Shown in pieces: positions 8,650 to 17,072 of a stretch of DNA of 64,000 nt. Source of the stretch: Methanocella_A sp963792125 (GTDB taxonomy: Archaea; Halobacteriota; Methanocellia; Methanocellales; Methanocellaceae); assembly GCA_963792125.1 (NCBI GenBank), contig CAWBVA010000005.1, forward strand, positions 62,001 to 126,000, read 5' to 3'. Made by a program: the position numbers and the translations under genes. Every line of letters begins with the position of its first letter. Position 1 is the first letter of the stretch. The notes under the pieces were generated by a model, which saw only the letters and a list, made by a program, of their open reading frames with translations, made no database searches and was not told the DNA's origin.

Positions 8650-11229
8650 CTATACATTTGTATTCTTACTGGCCTTTTTCCTTGTCCTTCTATTAAGGAT
8701 TTTCAGCGCCTCGAACCACAGGATGCTCACGACACTGGCTATCAGGCAGATGACCAGGTCGATAGGGTGGAGCTGGCCGAACCGGAAGATTGAGGCCAGG
8801 AACGGGACGTAGAGCGCCAGCCCCAGGAAGAGGAGCGCGGCCGCCGATACCCCGAAGAGCGCGCGGTTGGGGGTCCGGAGCATTTCCACGATCGTCCGGC
8901 TCCACGAACGGTTCGTGAAGACGAGGCCCAGGTTCGCGATCACGAGCGTCGTGAAGGCGAGCGCGCGGGCCTGTGCCTCGCTTTCGCCGAGCATCGGCGC
9001 GATCCGGTATACCGCCAGGACGACCAGGAGGACGACGAAGCCCTGGAGGATGCTGAACAGTATGGTCCTCCGGTCAAATACGGGTTCGTCGATTTTCCGG
9101 GGCGGCCTTTTCATGACGTCCTTCTCTTCCGGTTCCGCCTCGAACACCACAGAGCAGACGGGGTCGATGATGAGCTCCAGGAAGGCGATGTGCGCCGGAA
9201 AGAGCATGATCGGCCACCCGAACAGCACCGGAAGCAGGGACATCCCCGCGATGGGCACGTGTACGGCGAAGATGTAAGCCATCGCCTTCTTGAGGTTGTC
9301 GAAGATCCTCCTGCCCATTTTCACGGCCTGGACGATGGAGGAAAAGTCATCGTCCAGCAGGACGAACGAGGCCGCCTCCCGGGCGACTTCAGTCCCACGG
9401 CTCCCCATAGCGATCCCGATGTGGGCGCTCCGCAGCGCTGGTGCATCGTTCACGCCGTCGCCAGTCATCACGACGATCTCGCCGTTTTTCTTGAGGGCGT
9501 TCACGATGCGGAGCTTCTGCTCCGGGACGACGCGGGCGAACACGTTCACGTTCCGGATACGGCCATTCAGCTCGTCGTCGCCCATCGTATCGAGCTCATG
9601 GCCGGTGATGACCGCCTCACAGGGCCGGATGCCGGCCTGCCTGGCGATATTCTGCGCGGTCACCGGGTAGTCTCCCGTGATCATGACGGTCCGCAGGCCT
9701 GCCTCGTAGCACTCGCGGACCGCGCCCGCCACCATCGGGCGCAGGGGGTCGCTGAACCCGACCAGGCCGATGAACCGGAAGTCATAGTCGTGCTGGTCGC
9801 CGGGCAGATCGGGCTTCCGGAAGTTTGCGCGGGCGACGCCCAGGACCCTCAGCCCTTCTCCGGCCATCTGTTGGACGCAGGAGCTCAGCGCGGCAATCTC
9901 GTGCTCGTCGAGGTGACATAGATCAAAGATTGCTTCGGGCGCACCCTTGGACGCGATCACGAGATCGCCCCAGGAGGGGGAAGCCCAGACGTGGGAAAGC
10001 GCGAGGAGCTTTTTCGACAGAGCATACTCCTGCATCAGCACCCAGTTGTCGTGTATATGCTCCGTGTCGGCCAGCAGTTTCCTGCCGACGCCCTTTATGG
10101 CCTTCTCCATGGGATCGAAAGGGTCATGCTGGCTGGCCAGTATCGCGAACTCAACCAGCTCGTGGAACGGCTCTGGCAGCGTTGTCGTCACATCGTCTAC
10201 AACGAAAAATTGCCCGCCGGCGTAGATCTTCCTGACCGACATCATGTTCATGGTCAGCGTTCCCGTCTTGTCGACGGACAGCACCGTCGTGGAGCCCAGC
10301 GTCTGGATCGCCTTGAGCTGCCGTGTCAGCACCCGGTGCTTCGACATGCGCCAGGCGCCCAGCGCCAGGAAGATGGTCAGCACGACCGGGATCTCCTCCG
10401 GGATCAACGCCATGGCCAGGGTGAGCCCGGTCAGCACCCCGGTCAGCCAGTCGCCCCGTGTGAGCGCATAGATCACGATGACCGTGGCGCACACGGCCAT
10501 TCCGAAGGCCGCGAACATTTTAACCAGCTTCTCGGTCTCCATCTGGAGCCGGGTCTTTTCCGGCTCCAGCGTCTGGAGCGCCCTGCCGATCTTGCCGATC
10601 TCGGTGTTCACTCCGGTCTGCTTCACTTCCGCGACCCCGTGCCCCTGGACCACGAGGGTGCTCGAGTATACGAAGGGAATGTCGTCTCCCCCGGGCCTGC
10701 CGAAGGCGGCGTCGGCCTCCGAAGGGGCTTTCCTCACGGGCACCGATTCGCCCGTGAGGAGCGATTCGTCGATCAGCAGGTTGCTGCAGGACATGACCAG
10801 GGCGTCGGCTGGCACCCGGTCCCCCTCGGCAAGGATGATTGTGTCGCCGCATACCACTTCCCGCCCCGGGATGCGGTTTGCGACTCCGTCCCGGATGACC
10901 AGGGCCCGGGGGCTCGACAGGGATTTAAGCGCCTCGAGTGCCCGCTCCACCTTCCGCTCCTGGTATATCGTGATGCCGATGACGACGAACACGAACCCCA
11001 GGAGCATGAGGGCTTCCTCGATGTCGCCGATGAGCAGGTAGATGGCCCCGCAGGCGATCAGGAGCAGGAACATGGGCTCTTTCATGACTTCGAAGGCCGT
11101 GTCGATGAACGTACGCTTTTTTCCTGACGGCAGCTCGTTATAGCCCTCTGAACTCAACCTCGCCGCAGCTTCCTGGCTGGTCAGTCCCTTGATGTTGTCC
11201 AGGCCAGTCAGGTTGCCGAGCTTAACCAT
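8650..11229 (-). CDS. cation-transporting P-type ATPase (P2-like)
   Basis: This is an 859-residue ion pump. The N-terminal cation-ATPase domain precedes the TGES dephosphorylation motif (about 159-162). The phosphorylation site DKTGTLT follows at about 320-326, then TGDGVNDAPAL, and a C-terminal bundle of six predicted membrane helices. The ion-site motif in helix 4 reads PEEIP (about 277-281), where SERCA-type pumps have PEGLP, so the ion cannot be read directly; calcium, proton or another monovalent or divalent cation is possible. There is no N-terminal heavy-metal domain. A TATA-like TATTTAAATA lies just upstream of ATG 11229. Confidence 0.92.
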   Translation of the reverse strand: MVKLGNLTGLDNIKGLTSQEAAARLSSEGYNELPSGKKRTFIDTAFEVMKEPMFLLLIACGAIYLLIGDIEEALMLLGFVFVVIGITIYQERKVERALEALKSLSSPRALVIRDGVANRIPGREVVCGDTIILAEGDRVPADALVMSCSNLLIDESLLTGESVPVRKAPSEADAAFGRPGGDDIPFVYSSTLVVQGHGVAEVKQTGVNTEIGKIGRALQTLEPEKTRLQMETEKLVKMFAAFGMAVCATVIVIYALTRGDWLTGVLTGLTLAMALIPEEIPVVLTIFLALGAWRMSKHRVLTRQLKAIQTLGSTTVLSVDKTGTLTMNMMSVRKIYAGGQFFVVDDVTTTLPEPFHELVEFAILASQHDPFDPMEKAIKGVGRKLLADTEHIHDNWVLMQEYALSKKLLALSHVWASPSWGDLVIASKGAPEAIFDLCHLDEHEIAALSSCVQQMAGEGLRVLGVARANFRKPDLPGDQHDYDFRFIGLVGFSDPLRPMVAGAVRECYEAGLRTVMITGDYPVTAQNIARQAGIRPCEAVITGHELDTMGDDELNGRIRNVNVFARVVPEQKLRIVNALKKNGEIVVMTGDGVNDAPALRSAHIGIAMGSRGTEVAREAASFVLLDDDFSSIVQAVKMGRRIFDNLKKAMAYIFAVHVPIAGMSLLPVLFGWPIMLFPAHIAFLELIIDPVCSVVFEAEPEEKDVMKRPPRKIDEPVFDRRTILFSILQGFVVLLVVLAVYRIAPMLGESEAQARALAFTTLVIANLGLVFTNRSWSRTIVEMLRTPNRALFGVSAAALLFLGLALYVPFLASIFRFGQLHPIDLVICLIASVVSILWFEALKILNRRTRKKASKNTNV

Positions 11230-11283
11230 AGAATTAATAGGTTGACCCGATGGGTATTTAAATATTTTTAACGAACGTCCGTA

Positions 11284-12123
11284 TTATTTCACATGCTGCT
11301 CCAGACGGTAGTGTAAAATGCAGTTCATGTTTGCCATCGGCGGCAGGTACTTCAGCAGGTTGCTCGCGCCGAGGCGCGGCTCGTATTGATCGAAATATCG
11401 CCATTTATCCAGCAAACGCAGGCCCCATGGCTCCAGCCGGCGGGCATCGTCAACGGCCCAGTTCAGGCGCGCTCCGGTCTCTTTCAGGATGGGGGCACTC
11501 CGGTTGTGCAGCCAGACCGAGAGCGGCGATAGCGCGTCGAAGGCCATCTTAGCCCCCGAAAAACGCGCTGAGATCGCCATGATCAGCTTTTTCACCTCCG
11601 CTTCCTGGAAATACGGGAACACGCCCTCCGCCAGGAAGATCACCGGTTTCTGCTTTTGAGCCACTACGTCCAGCCACGCGAGATCAAGCATCGAGCAGGC
11701 TATCGACTCGCATCGCCCGGAATCCTGCAGGAGGCTGCGACGCAGCCCGATGACCTCGGGCAAATCCAGTCCCAGCCAGGCCATCTTCCCGTTGTCGAGA
11801 CGATAAAAGCGTGTATCCAGCCCGCAGCCTATGTCCACGACCAGGCCGCCTGGATTGGAGGCCAGAAAAGCGCCCGCATAGCGGTCGAACTGCCGGGCAC
11901 GCATGACTGTGAAGAGCTCGTCGAGGGCTTTCATCTTGAGCACGCTGTCCAGGCCGCCGTCGAAGCGGGCAAATAGCTCTTCGGCGTTCGGATCCCGTAA
12001 CAGAGCGTCCGGGCGGGCACTTTCCCTTGCCCGGCAGGCCAGCGGCATCAGCAGAGTACGCGCGACCGGTGGCAAATCCGCCACGGTTATCTTTTCGCCG
12101 GAGACTATCATGACGTATCTCAT
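11284..12123 (-). CDS. leucine carboxyl methyltransferase-family methyltransferase
   Basis: This 279-residue SAM-dependent O-methyltransferase resembles the LCM/PPM1-like family. It has an N-terminal helical part (LPPVARTLLMPLACRARES) and motif I VVDIGCGLDTRFYRL, with the family-typical GCGLDTR. GLDLPEV binds the ribose, and FLAEGVFPYF is characteristic. The methylated small molecule or protein is unknown. I start it at ATG 12123, whose codon overlaps an upstream TAA as TAATG, suggesting coupling to the His-rich reading frame before it. The frame stays open further upstream but encodes a His-rich segment foreign to the family. Confidence 0.8.
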   Translation of the reverse strand: MRYVMIVSGEKITVADLPPVARTLLMPLACRARESARPDALLRDPNAEELFARFDGGLDSVLKMKALDELFTVMRARQFDRYAGAFLASNPGGLVVDIGCGLDTRFYRLDNGKMAWLGLDLPEVIGLRRSLLQDSGRCESIACSMLDLAWLDVVAQKQKPVIFLAEGVFPYFQEAEVKKLIMAISARFSGAKMAFDALSPLSVWLHNRSAPILKETGARLNWAVDDARRLEPWGLRLLDKWRYFDQYEPRLGASNLLKYLPPMANMNCILHYRLEQHVK

Positions 12124-12433
12124 TATTGTTGATCGCCGGCTACGAAAAAGGTACTTACTGGTCGATCGGCAAAGCCTGAAAAACTGGAAAGGCGTCAGAG
12201 ACGCCTGGTCGAAAAAGTCCCACTTGTCGTCCTTGTGTTTCCTGGATTTAGCATCGTGCGAGTGCTCGTGATCGTCGTGGTGGTGATCGCTGTGACTGTG
12301 CTCATGGTGGTCGATCGTGGTGGTGATGGTCATTCGCTGAGGACATATCACTGTGCTGGCTGTCTTTCGCATAGTGCTTGTCATGGCTGTCGTCATCGGT
12401 CAGCATTCGTTTAATCTTCGTAAAGATCGACAT
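12123..12433 (-). pseudogene. small His-rich protein, frame interrupted
   Basis: A start at ATG 12433 with an excellent ribosome site (AGGTGAG, seven bases away) opens MSIFTKIKRMLTDDD, then runs into Asp/His clusters. Uninterrupted, it stops after 43 residues, but a frame change near 12310 continues into more HHEHSHSDHHHDDHEH-type sequence. A second change near 12175 gives an end at TAA 12123-12125, overlapping the methyltransferase start. The reconstructed protein has about 100 residues, with roughly a quarter His in the middle, suggesting Ni, Co or Zn binding. It is divergent from a CDF metal exporter. The reconstruction is inference. Confidence 0.4.
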
Positions 12434-12582
12434 GCGATGGCTCACCTGTAATCAGTTGTTCCTGGTATGTTACTTGTCAATTGTTAAATAATTTATCAAT
12501 CGTTAAGTCGGTGCCAGTAACCAAAAACCCTAAGTAGTATCGGTGCATATCGAAAGGTTTACCGCTGTCCGCGAGATCAAAT

Positions 12583-13521
12583 ATGATAACCAATAACCAT
12601 AACATCGAAGAGCTGAACAGAGAGAAAACGAGCATCGCCCGCCTGTCGATCCTGTCGAACCTCACCCTGGTGGTCCTGAAGCTGGTCGTAGGCTTCCTGA
12701 TCGGCTCGGTGAGCGTCATATCCGAGGCGATCCACTCTGGCATAGACCTGGTCGCGGCCATCATCGCGTACTACTCGGTGAAGACGTCGAGCCTGCCGCC
12801 GGACCAGAAACACGCTTTCGGGCATGGCAAGATCGAGAACATCTCAGGTACCGTCGAGGCCCTGCTGATCTTCGTGGCTGCTGCCCTGATCATCTATGAG
12901 GCCTACAAGAAGCTGGTGCACGGCGTCGAGCTCGAGGACGTCAGCCTGGGCATCGCCGTCATGCTGTTCTCGGCCATCGTGAACATCTTCGTCTCGAGGA
13001 TACTCATGAAGACGGCGAAGAAGACAGAGAGCATTGCGCTGGAAGCCGACGCCTGGCACCTGCGCACCGACGTATTGACATCGCTGGGCATCTTCGGCGG
13101 GCTAGTGGCGATCAAGCTGACTGGCATCGCCATCCTGGACCCTATCCTGGCCATCCTCGTCGCGCTGTTCATCCTCAAGGCGGCGCTGGAGCTGACGATC
13201 AAATCAGTCAAGGACCTCATGGACGCGAAGCTGCCGGAAGAGGAAGAGACCGAGATCTCCGGGATCATCGCACAGCACGCGAACGAGTACGTGGGCTTCC
13301 ACGAGCTGCGCACCCGCAAGTCGGGCTCGGACCGGTTCATCGACCTGCACCTCGTCGTGTCGAAGAAGGTCACTGTAGAGGAATCCCACAGCCTGGCCGA
13401 CCGGATCGAGGCCGGGATCAAGGAGCGGTTCCCCCGGGCCAGCGTCATGATACATGTGGAGCCGTGCAGAGCGGGAGACGAATGTGTAAGCTGCAAAGGA
13501 GCGTGTAAAGATGGCATCTAA
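12583..13521 (+). CDS. cation diffusion facilitator (CDF) metal exporter
   Basis: This 312-residue proton- or cation-driven exporter of divalent metals (Zn, Fe, Co, Mn type) has six predicted membrane helices. The metal-site motif is HSGID near residue 50, the conserved HAFGHGKIEN is near 86, and the helix-5 site EADAWHLRTD is near 150. A cytoplasmic ferredoxin-fold C-terminal domain follows. It ends with a Cys-rich tail (PCRAGDECVSCKGACKDG) that may sense metal. Its 3' end overlaps the usp start by 11 bases, so the two are co-transcribed. The metal specificity is not readable. Confidence 0.92.
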   Translation: MITNNHNIEELNREKTSIARLSILSNLTLVVLKLVVGFLIGSVSVISEAIHSGIDLVAAIIAYYSVKTSSLPPDQKHAFGHGKIENISGTVEALLIFVAAALIIYEAYKKLVHGVELEDVSLGIAVMLFSAIVNIFVSRILMKTAKKTESIALEADAWHLRTDVLTSLGIFGGLVAIKLTGIAILDPILAILVALFILKAALELTIKSVKDLMDAKLPEEEETEISGIIAQHANEYVGFHELRTRKSGSDRFIDLHLVVSKKVTVEESHSLADRIEAGIKERFPRASVMIHVEPCRAGDECVSCKGACKDGI

Positions 13522-13957
13522 AATCCTGATAGCGACGGATGGCTCGAAGTATAGCGAGAAAGCCGCAGACTACGGCATCGACCTCGCGAAAAGGCTGGGT
13601 AGCGAAGTGATCGTGCTGTACGTGGTCAACCTGAAGACCCTGGAAAAGTTCGCCCTCGGGCACCACGACGACATCGGCGGCTACGAGCGGGCCAACGATG
13701 AGCTCAAGGCGGAAGGAGCGCTTGCCCTGGACTATGTGGCTTCGAAAGGCAACGGTAAGGGCGTGAAGGTCACGAAGGTGCTGGCACGGGGTTACCCGGC
13801 CGACGAGATTGTGAAGATGGCTGAAAGCGAAATGCCCGAGTTCGTCGTCGTAGGAAGTCTTGGCAAGACCGGCCTGGAACACCTCTTCATGGGCAGCGTT
13901 TCGGAGGCCGTGGTTAAAAAGGCCTCGTGCCCCGTGCTGGTGGTCAGGAGAAAATAG
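13511..13957 (+). CDS. universal stress protein (UspA family)
   Basis: This 148-residue single-domain Usp protein begins KILIATDGSKYSEKA. The ATP-binding signature Gly-x2-Gly-x9-Gly-Ser appears as GSLGKTGLEHLFMGSVS near residue 116, so this is an ATP-binding type. It overlaps the CDF exporter gene by 11 bases and is translated from ATG 13511 with upstream GGAGCG as ribosome site. A strong hairpin plus T8 terminator covers its stop codon. It is probably a partner or stress accessory of the exporter; its precise role is unknown. Confidence 0.92.
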   Translation: MASKILIATDGSKYSEKAADYGIDLAKRLGSEVIVLYVVNLKTLEKFALGHHDDIGGYERANDELKAEGALALDYVASKGNGKGVKVTKVLARGYPADEIVKMAESEMPEFVVVGSLGKTGLEHLFMGSVSEAVVKKASCPVLVVRRK

Positions 13958-13975
13958 ACCTCCTGACTTTTTTTT
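13943..13975 (+). terminator. hairpin plus T8 terminator of CDF-usp operon
   Basis: GTCAGGAG (13943-13950), a nine-base loop and CTCCTGAC (13960-13967) are followed at once by eight T residues. The hairpin begins inside the usp coding end. It is a textbook intrinsic-terminator shape, unusual in an archaeon where T-tracts alone usually suffice. Confidence 0.75.
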
Positions 13976-13998
13976 AATTATCCTGTTCTGGATAAGGG

Positions 13999-15162
13999 CT
14001 ATAATCGGAACTGCTCGCCCTTCGTCGTCACCGGATCGAAGTTATCCCCCGACGCGATGCACTCGAACTGCGTGAGCATGGTGTACGGTATCTTCAGCGT
14101 CGCCTCAGCAGTCCTCGTCTCGCCCGCCGGTATGTCGCCCACGTTTACCTCGGAGGTAGGCTCCCATACCTGGTCCTCGCCATAGTCCAGCGCAAGAGCG
14201 GCAAAGTACACGGAAACGTTCTGCGCTGCCTGCGTCCCGTTATTCTCCACGTCGCACTCGACATGATAGTAGGCGTACAGGTCGGAACTCTCCAGGCTGG
14301 CCGTCATATTCAGACCGATGCCTGTTGCTCCCCCCATGGTATAAATGGTCGCCGGCACGTTGCGGTATGCGTCAGGGATGTCCCCCAGGCCTCTGAGAGG
14401 AGGCGTGGTCTCGAGGTAATAGTACCGGGCCCCGTTGTACTCATAGTACCGGCCCGGGAGGTCTTCGTTGCTCTGCAGCCCGACCGCCATGTGCCCCGGG
14501 AACCCGAGGAGCACTGTGCTGTACCCCATCTGGTTGAGGAGGTTGGCCGCCAGGATGGACAGGTCCTCGCTGTCCCCGCCGCCGTCGACGAGCGTCTCCA
14601 GCGGGTACTTCGGGTAATCGTCGTAAGCGACCGTGGCGCTGGCCGAAGCGTTGGGCAGCGACTGCAGGAAGCCGGTTACGGCCATGGCCGAGCTATTCTC
14701 ACCGGGCCCGATGTCATCGGCGACATCCATCAGCCGGCTGACCAGCTCGATGAAGTATATACGCTCGTCGTCGGAGATCTTGTATCCTGCATAGTCCGAC
14801 CCGCGGGTGTGCGGCCGGTTCTTGTAGATATCGTAGTCGCTCTTTAGCACGCCGAAATAGACCGAGTATGACTGGTTGTTGAAGGTCCACTCATAGGTCC
14901 GGGTGATCTCGTCGGGCACGGACGTCGGTTCAGGCGTCGGCGTCGGAAGCAATGTCGGCATCGCAGTGGGCGCCTGTGTTGCCGCAGGAGTCGGAGTGAT
15001 GGCAGGCTGTGCGGGAGGCGTTGGCGTTACTGTTGCCTGGTTATCGTCGCCAGACAGAGGATTGGTACAGCCTCCGATGACGACCGCCATTGTCAGGATA
15101 ATCAATACGACTGCTATGCCGCCGGCCATACGTCCTGCCGGCAAGATCGGCTTCCGGTTCAT
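13999..15162 (-). CDS. transglutaminase-like surface lipoprotein, catalytic Cys replaced
   Basis: The chosen start ATG 15162 gives a signal segment ending in lipobox IGGC, then a Thr/Pro-rich linker of about 50 residues (repeated TPTP and PTP), so the protein should be lipid-anchored outside the membrane. The folded domain contains GGGDSEDLSILAANLL and PGHMAVGL, which correspond to the Cys and His regions of transglutaminase-like cysteine peptidases. The usual Cys of GDCED is Ser here (codon AGC). The C-terminal part looks like a beta-sandwich. It is possibly a non-catalytic binding protein. The family call is fairly confident, the function is not. Confidence 0.65.
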   Translation of the reverse strand: MNRKPILPAGRMAGGIAVVLIILTMAVVIGGCTNPLSGDDNQATVTPTPPAQPAITPTPAATQAPTAMPTLLPTPTPEPTSVPDEITRTYEWTFNNQSYSVYFGVLKSDYDIYKNRPHTRGSDYAGYKISDDERIYFIELVSRLMDVADDIGPGENSSAMAVTGFLQSLPNASASATVAYDDYPKYPLETLVDGGGDSEDLSILAANLLNQMGYSTVLLGFPGHMAVGLQSNEDLPGRYYEYNGARYYYLETTPPLRGLGDIPDAYRNVPATIYTMGGATGIGLNMTASLESSDLYAYYHVECDVENNGTQAAQNVSVYFAALALDYGEDQVWEPTSEVNVGDIPAGETRTAEATLKIPYTMLTQFECIASGDNFDPVTTKGEQFRL

Positions 15163-15313
15163 ATGTAGTTGCGGGCGGCCATTGCTTGTATACTTGCCGG
15201 ACTGGCCAGCTTCGTCATATACCCTGGCTGGAAGAAATGGCGAAAAAGGCATGTGATCGCCACGGGATAACATATGGTATCTTGCAGCCGGAAGTTCGCC
15301 TGATATGATATTC

Positions 15314-15350
15314 AGAGCCCGTTCCCCGTCAGTGAAACGGGCTCTATTTT
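15314..15350 (+). terminator. hairpin with T-tract, no evident upstream gene
   Basis: AGAGCCCGTT (15314-15323) and AACGGGCTCT (15336-15345) form a perfect 10-bp stem with a 12-base loop, followed by ATTTTT. On the plus strand nothing supported lies upstream. On the minus strand it falls in the leader region of the transglutaminase-like gene. It may end a small RNA or act as a leader structure. Confidence 0.4.
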
Positions 15351-15628
15351 TCTAAAAGTAGTTTTTGGGTTGGTTGGTTGTACAAACATCAATAGTACCA
15401 GGGTTTTATAATTACTTCCTGTGTAGAATATATTGGACTATATAGAGTCCGGTAATCCCGTAATGCACTGCGCCGGAGCCCGTACAACCGGTAAATATGC
15501 CATCGCTTTTCTCATAATTAATTCTTTAAACTGGCAACCCGTGTCATATTAATTCATAACTAAATATATTAATAATATTTATATACATATGCAGGAAATG
15601 GTATTCTGGGTATTGAGGTTTGTTGAGC

Positions 15629-15985
15629 ATGAGGGTAGTAAGCGCCTTTATCGTATTGCTGGCGGGCATTGTCGCTGTTCATCGCCATGTTGCCGGCCGT
15701 CGCACAGTCAGGCTAGGGTTTTCCGGAGGCCCGGTGAACACCGGCATGCCGTTCGTCGTCGGGTCCGGGCTTCACGGCCGCGGCCCCCTTTCGCAGGGAC
15801 CGCGTTCATGACAGGTGTTAATACCAGCACGCTGGCGCACGATTACACGGGCAGTCTGGCCATCGCGTTCCCGCCTTTCGAGAGCCCGGTACTCCGGATT
15901 CCCTGTCTTCGCCGGGCCGGCGATAGCGCAGACAACGAGCGAGAGCATCGCTGCAACGCAGTCGTATTACTTCGCGACTTCGTGA
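15629..15985 (+). pseudogene. small secreted protein, multiple frame breaks
   Basis: ATG 15629 opens a convincing signal peptide (MRVVSAFIVLLAGIVA). A frame change then continues it as LFIAMLPAVAQSG, a normal signal-peptidase region. Further GC-rich-codon segments (VNTGMPFVVGSG, TSTLAHDYTGSLAIAFPPF, AIAQTTSESIAATQSYYF) lie in different frames before TGA at 15983. At least three single-base changes are needed to read about 118 residues. I do not recognise the family. It may be a decayed gene or poor sequence. Confidence 0.4.
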
Positions 15986-16020
15986 CGGCATAAAAAGAAT
16001 AATCGTTTTTCTTTATCATT

Positions 16021-16410
16021 TTAAAATTCGTAGCCCAGGCTCTTGATGCCCATGTCTATACCTGCTGCCGCCCGGCATGCGGCAGGCCGAACATCTTCGC
16101 GTACAGCACGCCGGGCTCGGTCGGATTCCTCGTTCAGGATGTGAGGGAAAGGCTCGTCAATGGTGATCGAGTAGGCTACACCTTCTCTGATGAGGCAGCG
16201 GCAGGGAAGTTTGGGGCAGAAGTGACTCTGTCACGGGCTTCCTCGACTTCCTCCGGCGCGGCCTCTTCGGCGGCAGCTTCAGAGCCCGATGCCCGGAAGC
16301 TCGCTGAGCCTGTGGCCACATCCCTTAAATAAGCGTACCATTGCCTTTAGCGTTGTCCGGCGGCGCCTGATCTCGTTGTCGGCAGAAGCATTACCGGAAG
16401 TCGTCGACAC
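16021..16410 (-). pseudogene. unknown acidic protein, at least two frame breaks
   Basis: GTG 16410 opens MSTTSGNASADNEIRRRRTT, running to SELPGIGL. A frame change leads to EAAAEEAAPEEVEEARDRVTS. Another leads to YSITIDEPFPHILNEESDRA and the end GIKSLGYEF at stop 16021. Each segment has the GC-rich third positions of its neighbours, which the alternative frames lack. The reconstructed protein has about 130 residues. No family is recognised and there is no signal peptide. It lies just downstream of the small secreted gene on the same strand. Confidence 0.35.
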
Positions 16411-16427
16411 ATTACTGCCCGGCTATC

Positions 16428-16716
16428 CTATGCATTTCTTACTGCGTTGTTGATCAACTCAGGATTCATCAGCGTGATAGTCTGCCGTTGCCGATGCCCA
16501 CGTTCCCGATGCCCCCGGTGCCGTTCCACGCGACGACCTGCTCGGACACTGGTCCCTTGGTCGCCAGTGGATGGCTCGAGACGGCCGGAGGTTCCGATCG
16601 GCATAAGTGTCAAAGTCCGCGCGGGCGCAGGCACATGTGTGAAAGAGATTGACGGACAATGCCAGGAAGAATCCTGTAAGTATGAACAGGGCTAATGCCC
16701 CCTTTAATGTCTTCAT
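16428..16716 (-). pseudogene. small secreted protein, frame interrupted
   Basis: ATG 16716, preceded by a GAGGGGGG ribosome site, opens a clear signal peptide (MKTLKGALALFILTGFF, ending near HTCACA). Beyond it the coding signal shifts frame to VSEQVVAWNGTGGIGNVGIG, then again to TITLMNPELINNAVRNA before TAG at 16428. The reconstructed length is about 95 residues. The Gly/Asn-rich core is of unknown function. At least two single-base changes are required. Confidence 0.45.
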
Positions 16717-16875
16717 ATACCCCCCTCTGACATGAGGTACTTGCATTTCCGGGAGTTTATGCCTGCATGCCATTATTAACGCCATATAACCTCACGGCCG
16801 GGAGATATGACAGCAGGCTGCCGGGCAACGAATCTTAAATGTTATGACTGTCAGAAGAAGCAGATACGTTACGGA

Positions 16876-17042
16876 CTACGCGCGGCTCTTTTCACACTCG
16901 AAGCACATCGTTTTGCCGGGGATATCCGTGTAAATTTCCTTGCCGCACTTTGCCAGATGACCTTCCTGAATCCCGGGTCCTTCTTCGGTGGGTCGGAAGC
17001 GAGCTGACCGACGTCTATGCAGCACGAACCGCAACAGTCCAT
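16876..17042 (-). pseudogene. small Cys-rich protein, one frame break
   Basis: ATG 17042 opens MDCCGSCCIDVGQLASDPPK and continues to about VIW. One missing or extra base near 16955 joins it to KCGKEIYTDIPGKTMCFECE and a stop at 16876. The product has about 55 residues with eight Cys, arranged CCxxCC at the front and Cys-x14-Cys-x2-Cys at the back, suggesting a metal or zinc-ribbon site. It was missed as a single frame because of the break. It lies just before the MOT1-type permease stop on the same strand. Function unknown. Confidence 0.45.
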
Positions 17043-17072
17043 AAATGAGCCTCATTCGGACATTAACGATCG

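Noticed and set aside
9991..11127. 378-codon plus-strand open frame opposite the P-type ATPase
   Set aside because: It is antisense to an intact ATPase with no family match; GC-rich third positions create it.
8650..11229. Copper-exporting ATPase partner of the HMA chaperone
   Set aside because: The pump lacks the CPC motif and N-terminal metal domains; helix 4 has PEEIP, typical of P2-like pumps.
11284..12396. A single 370-residue His-rich methyltransferase
   Set aside because: The His-rich head is foreign to the methyltransferase family, a better start lies at 12123, and a strong ribosome site at 12433 indicates a separate upstream gene.
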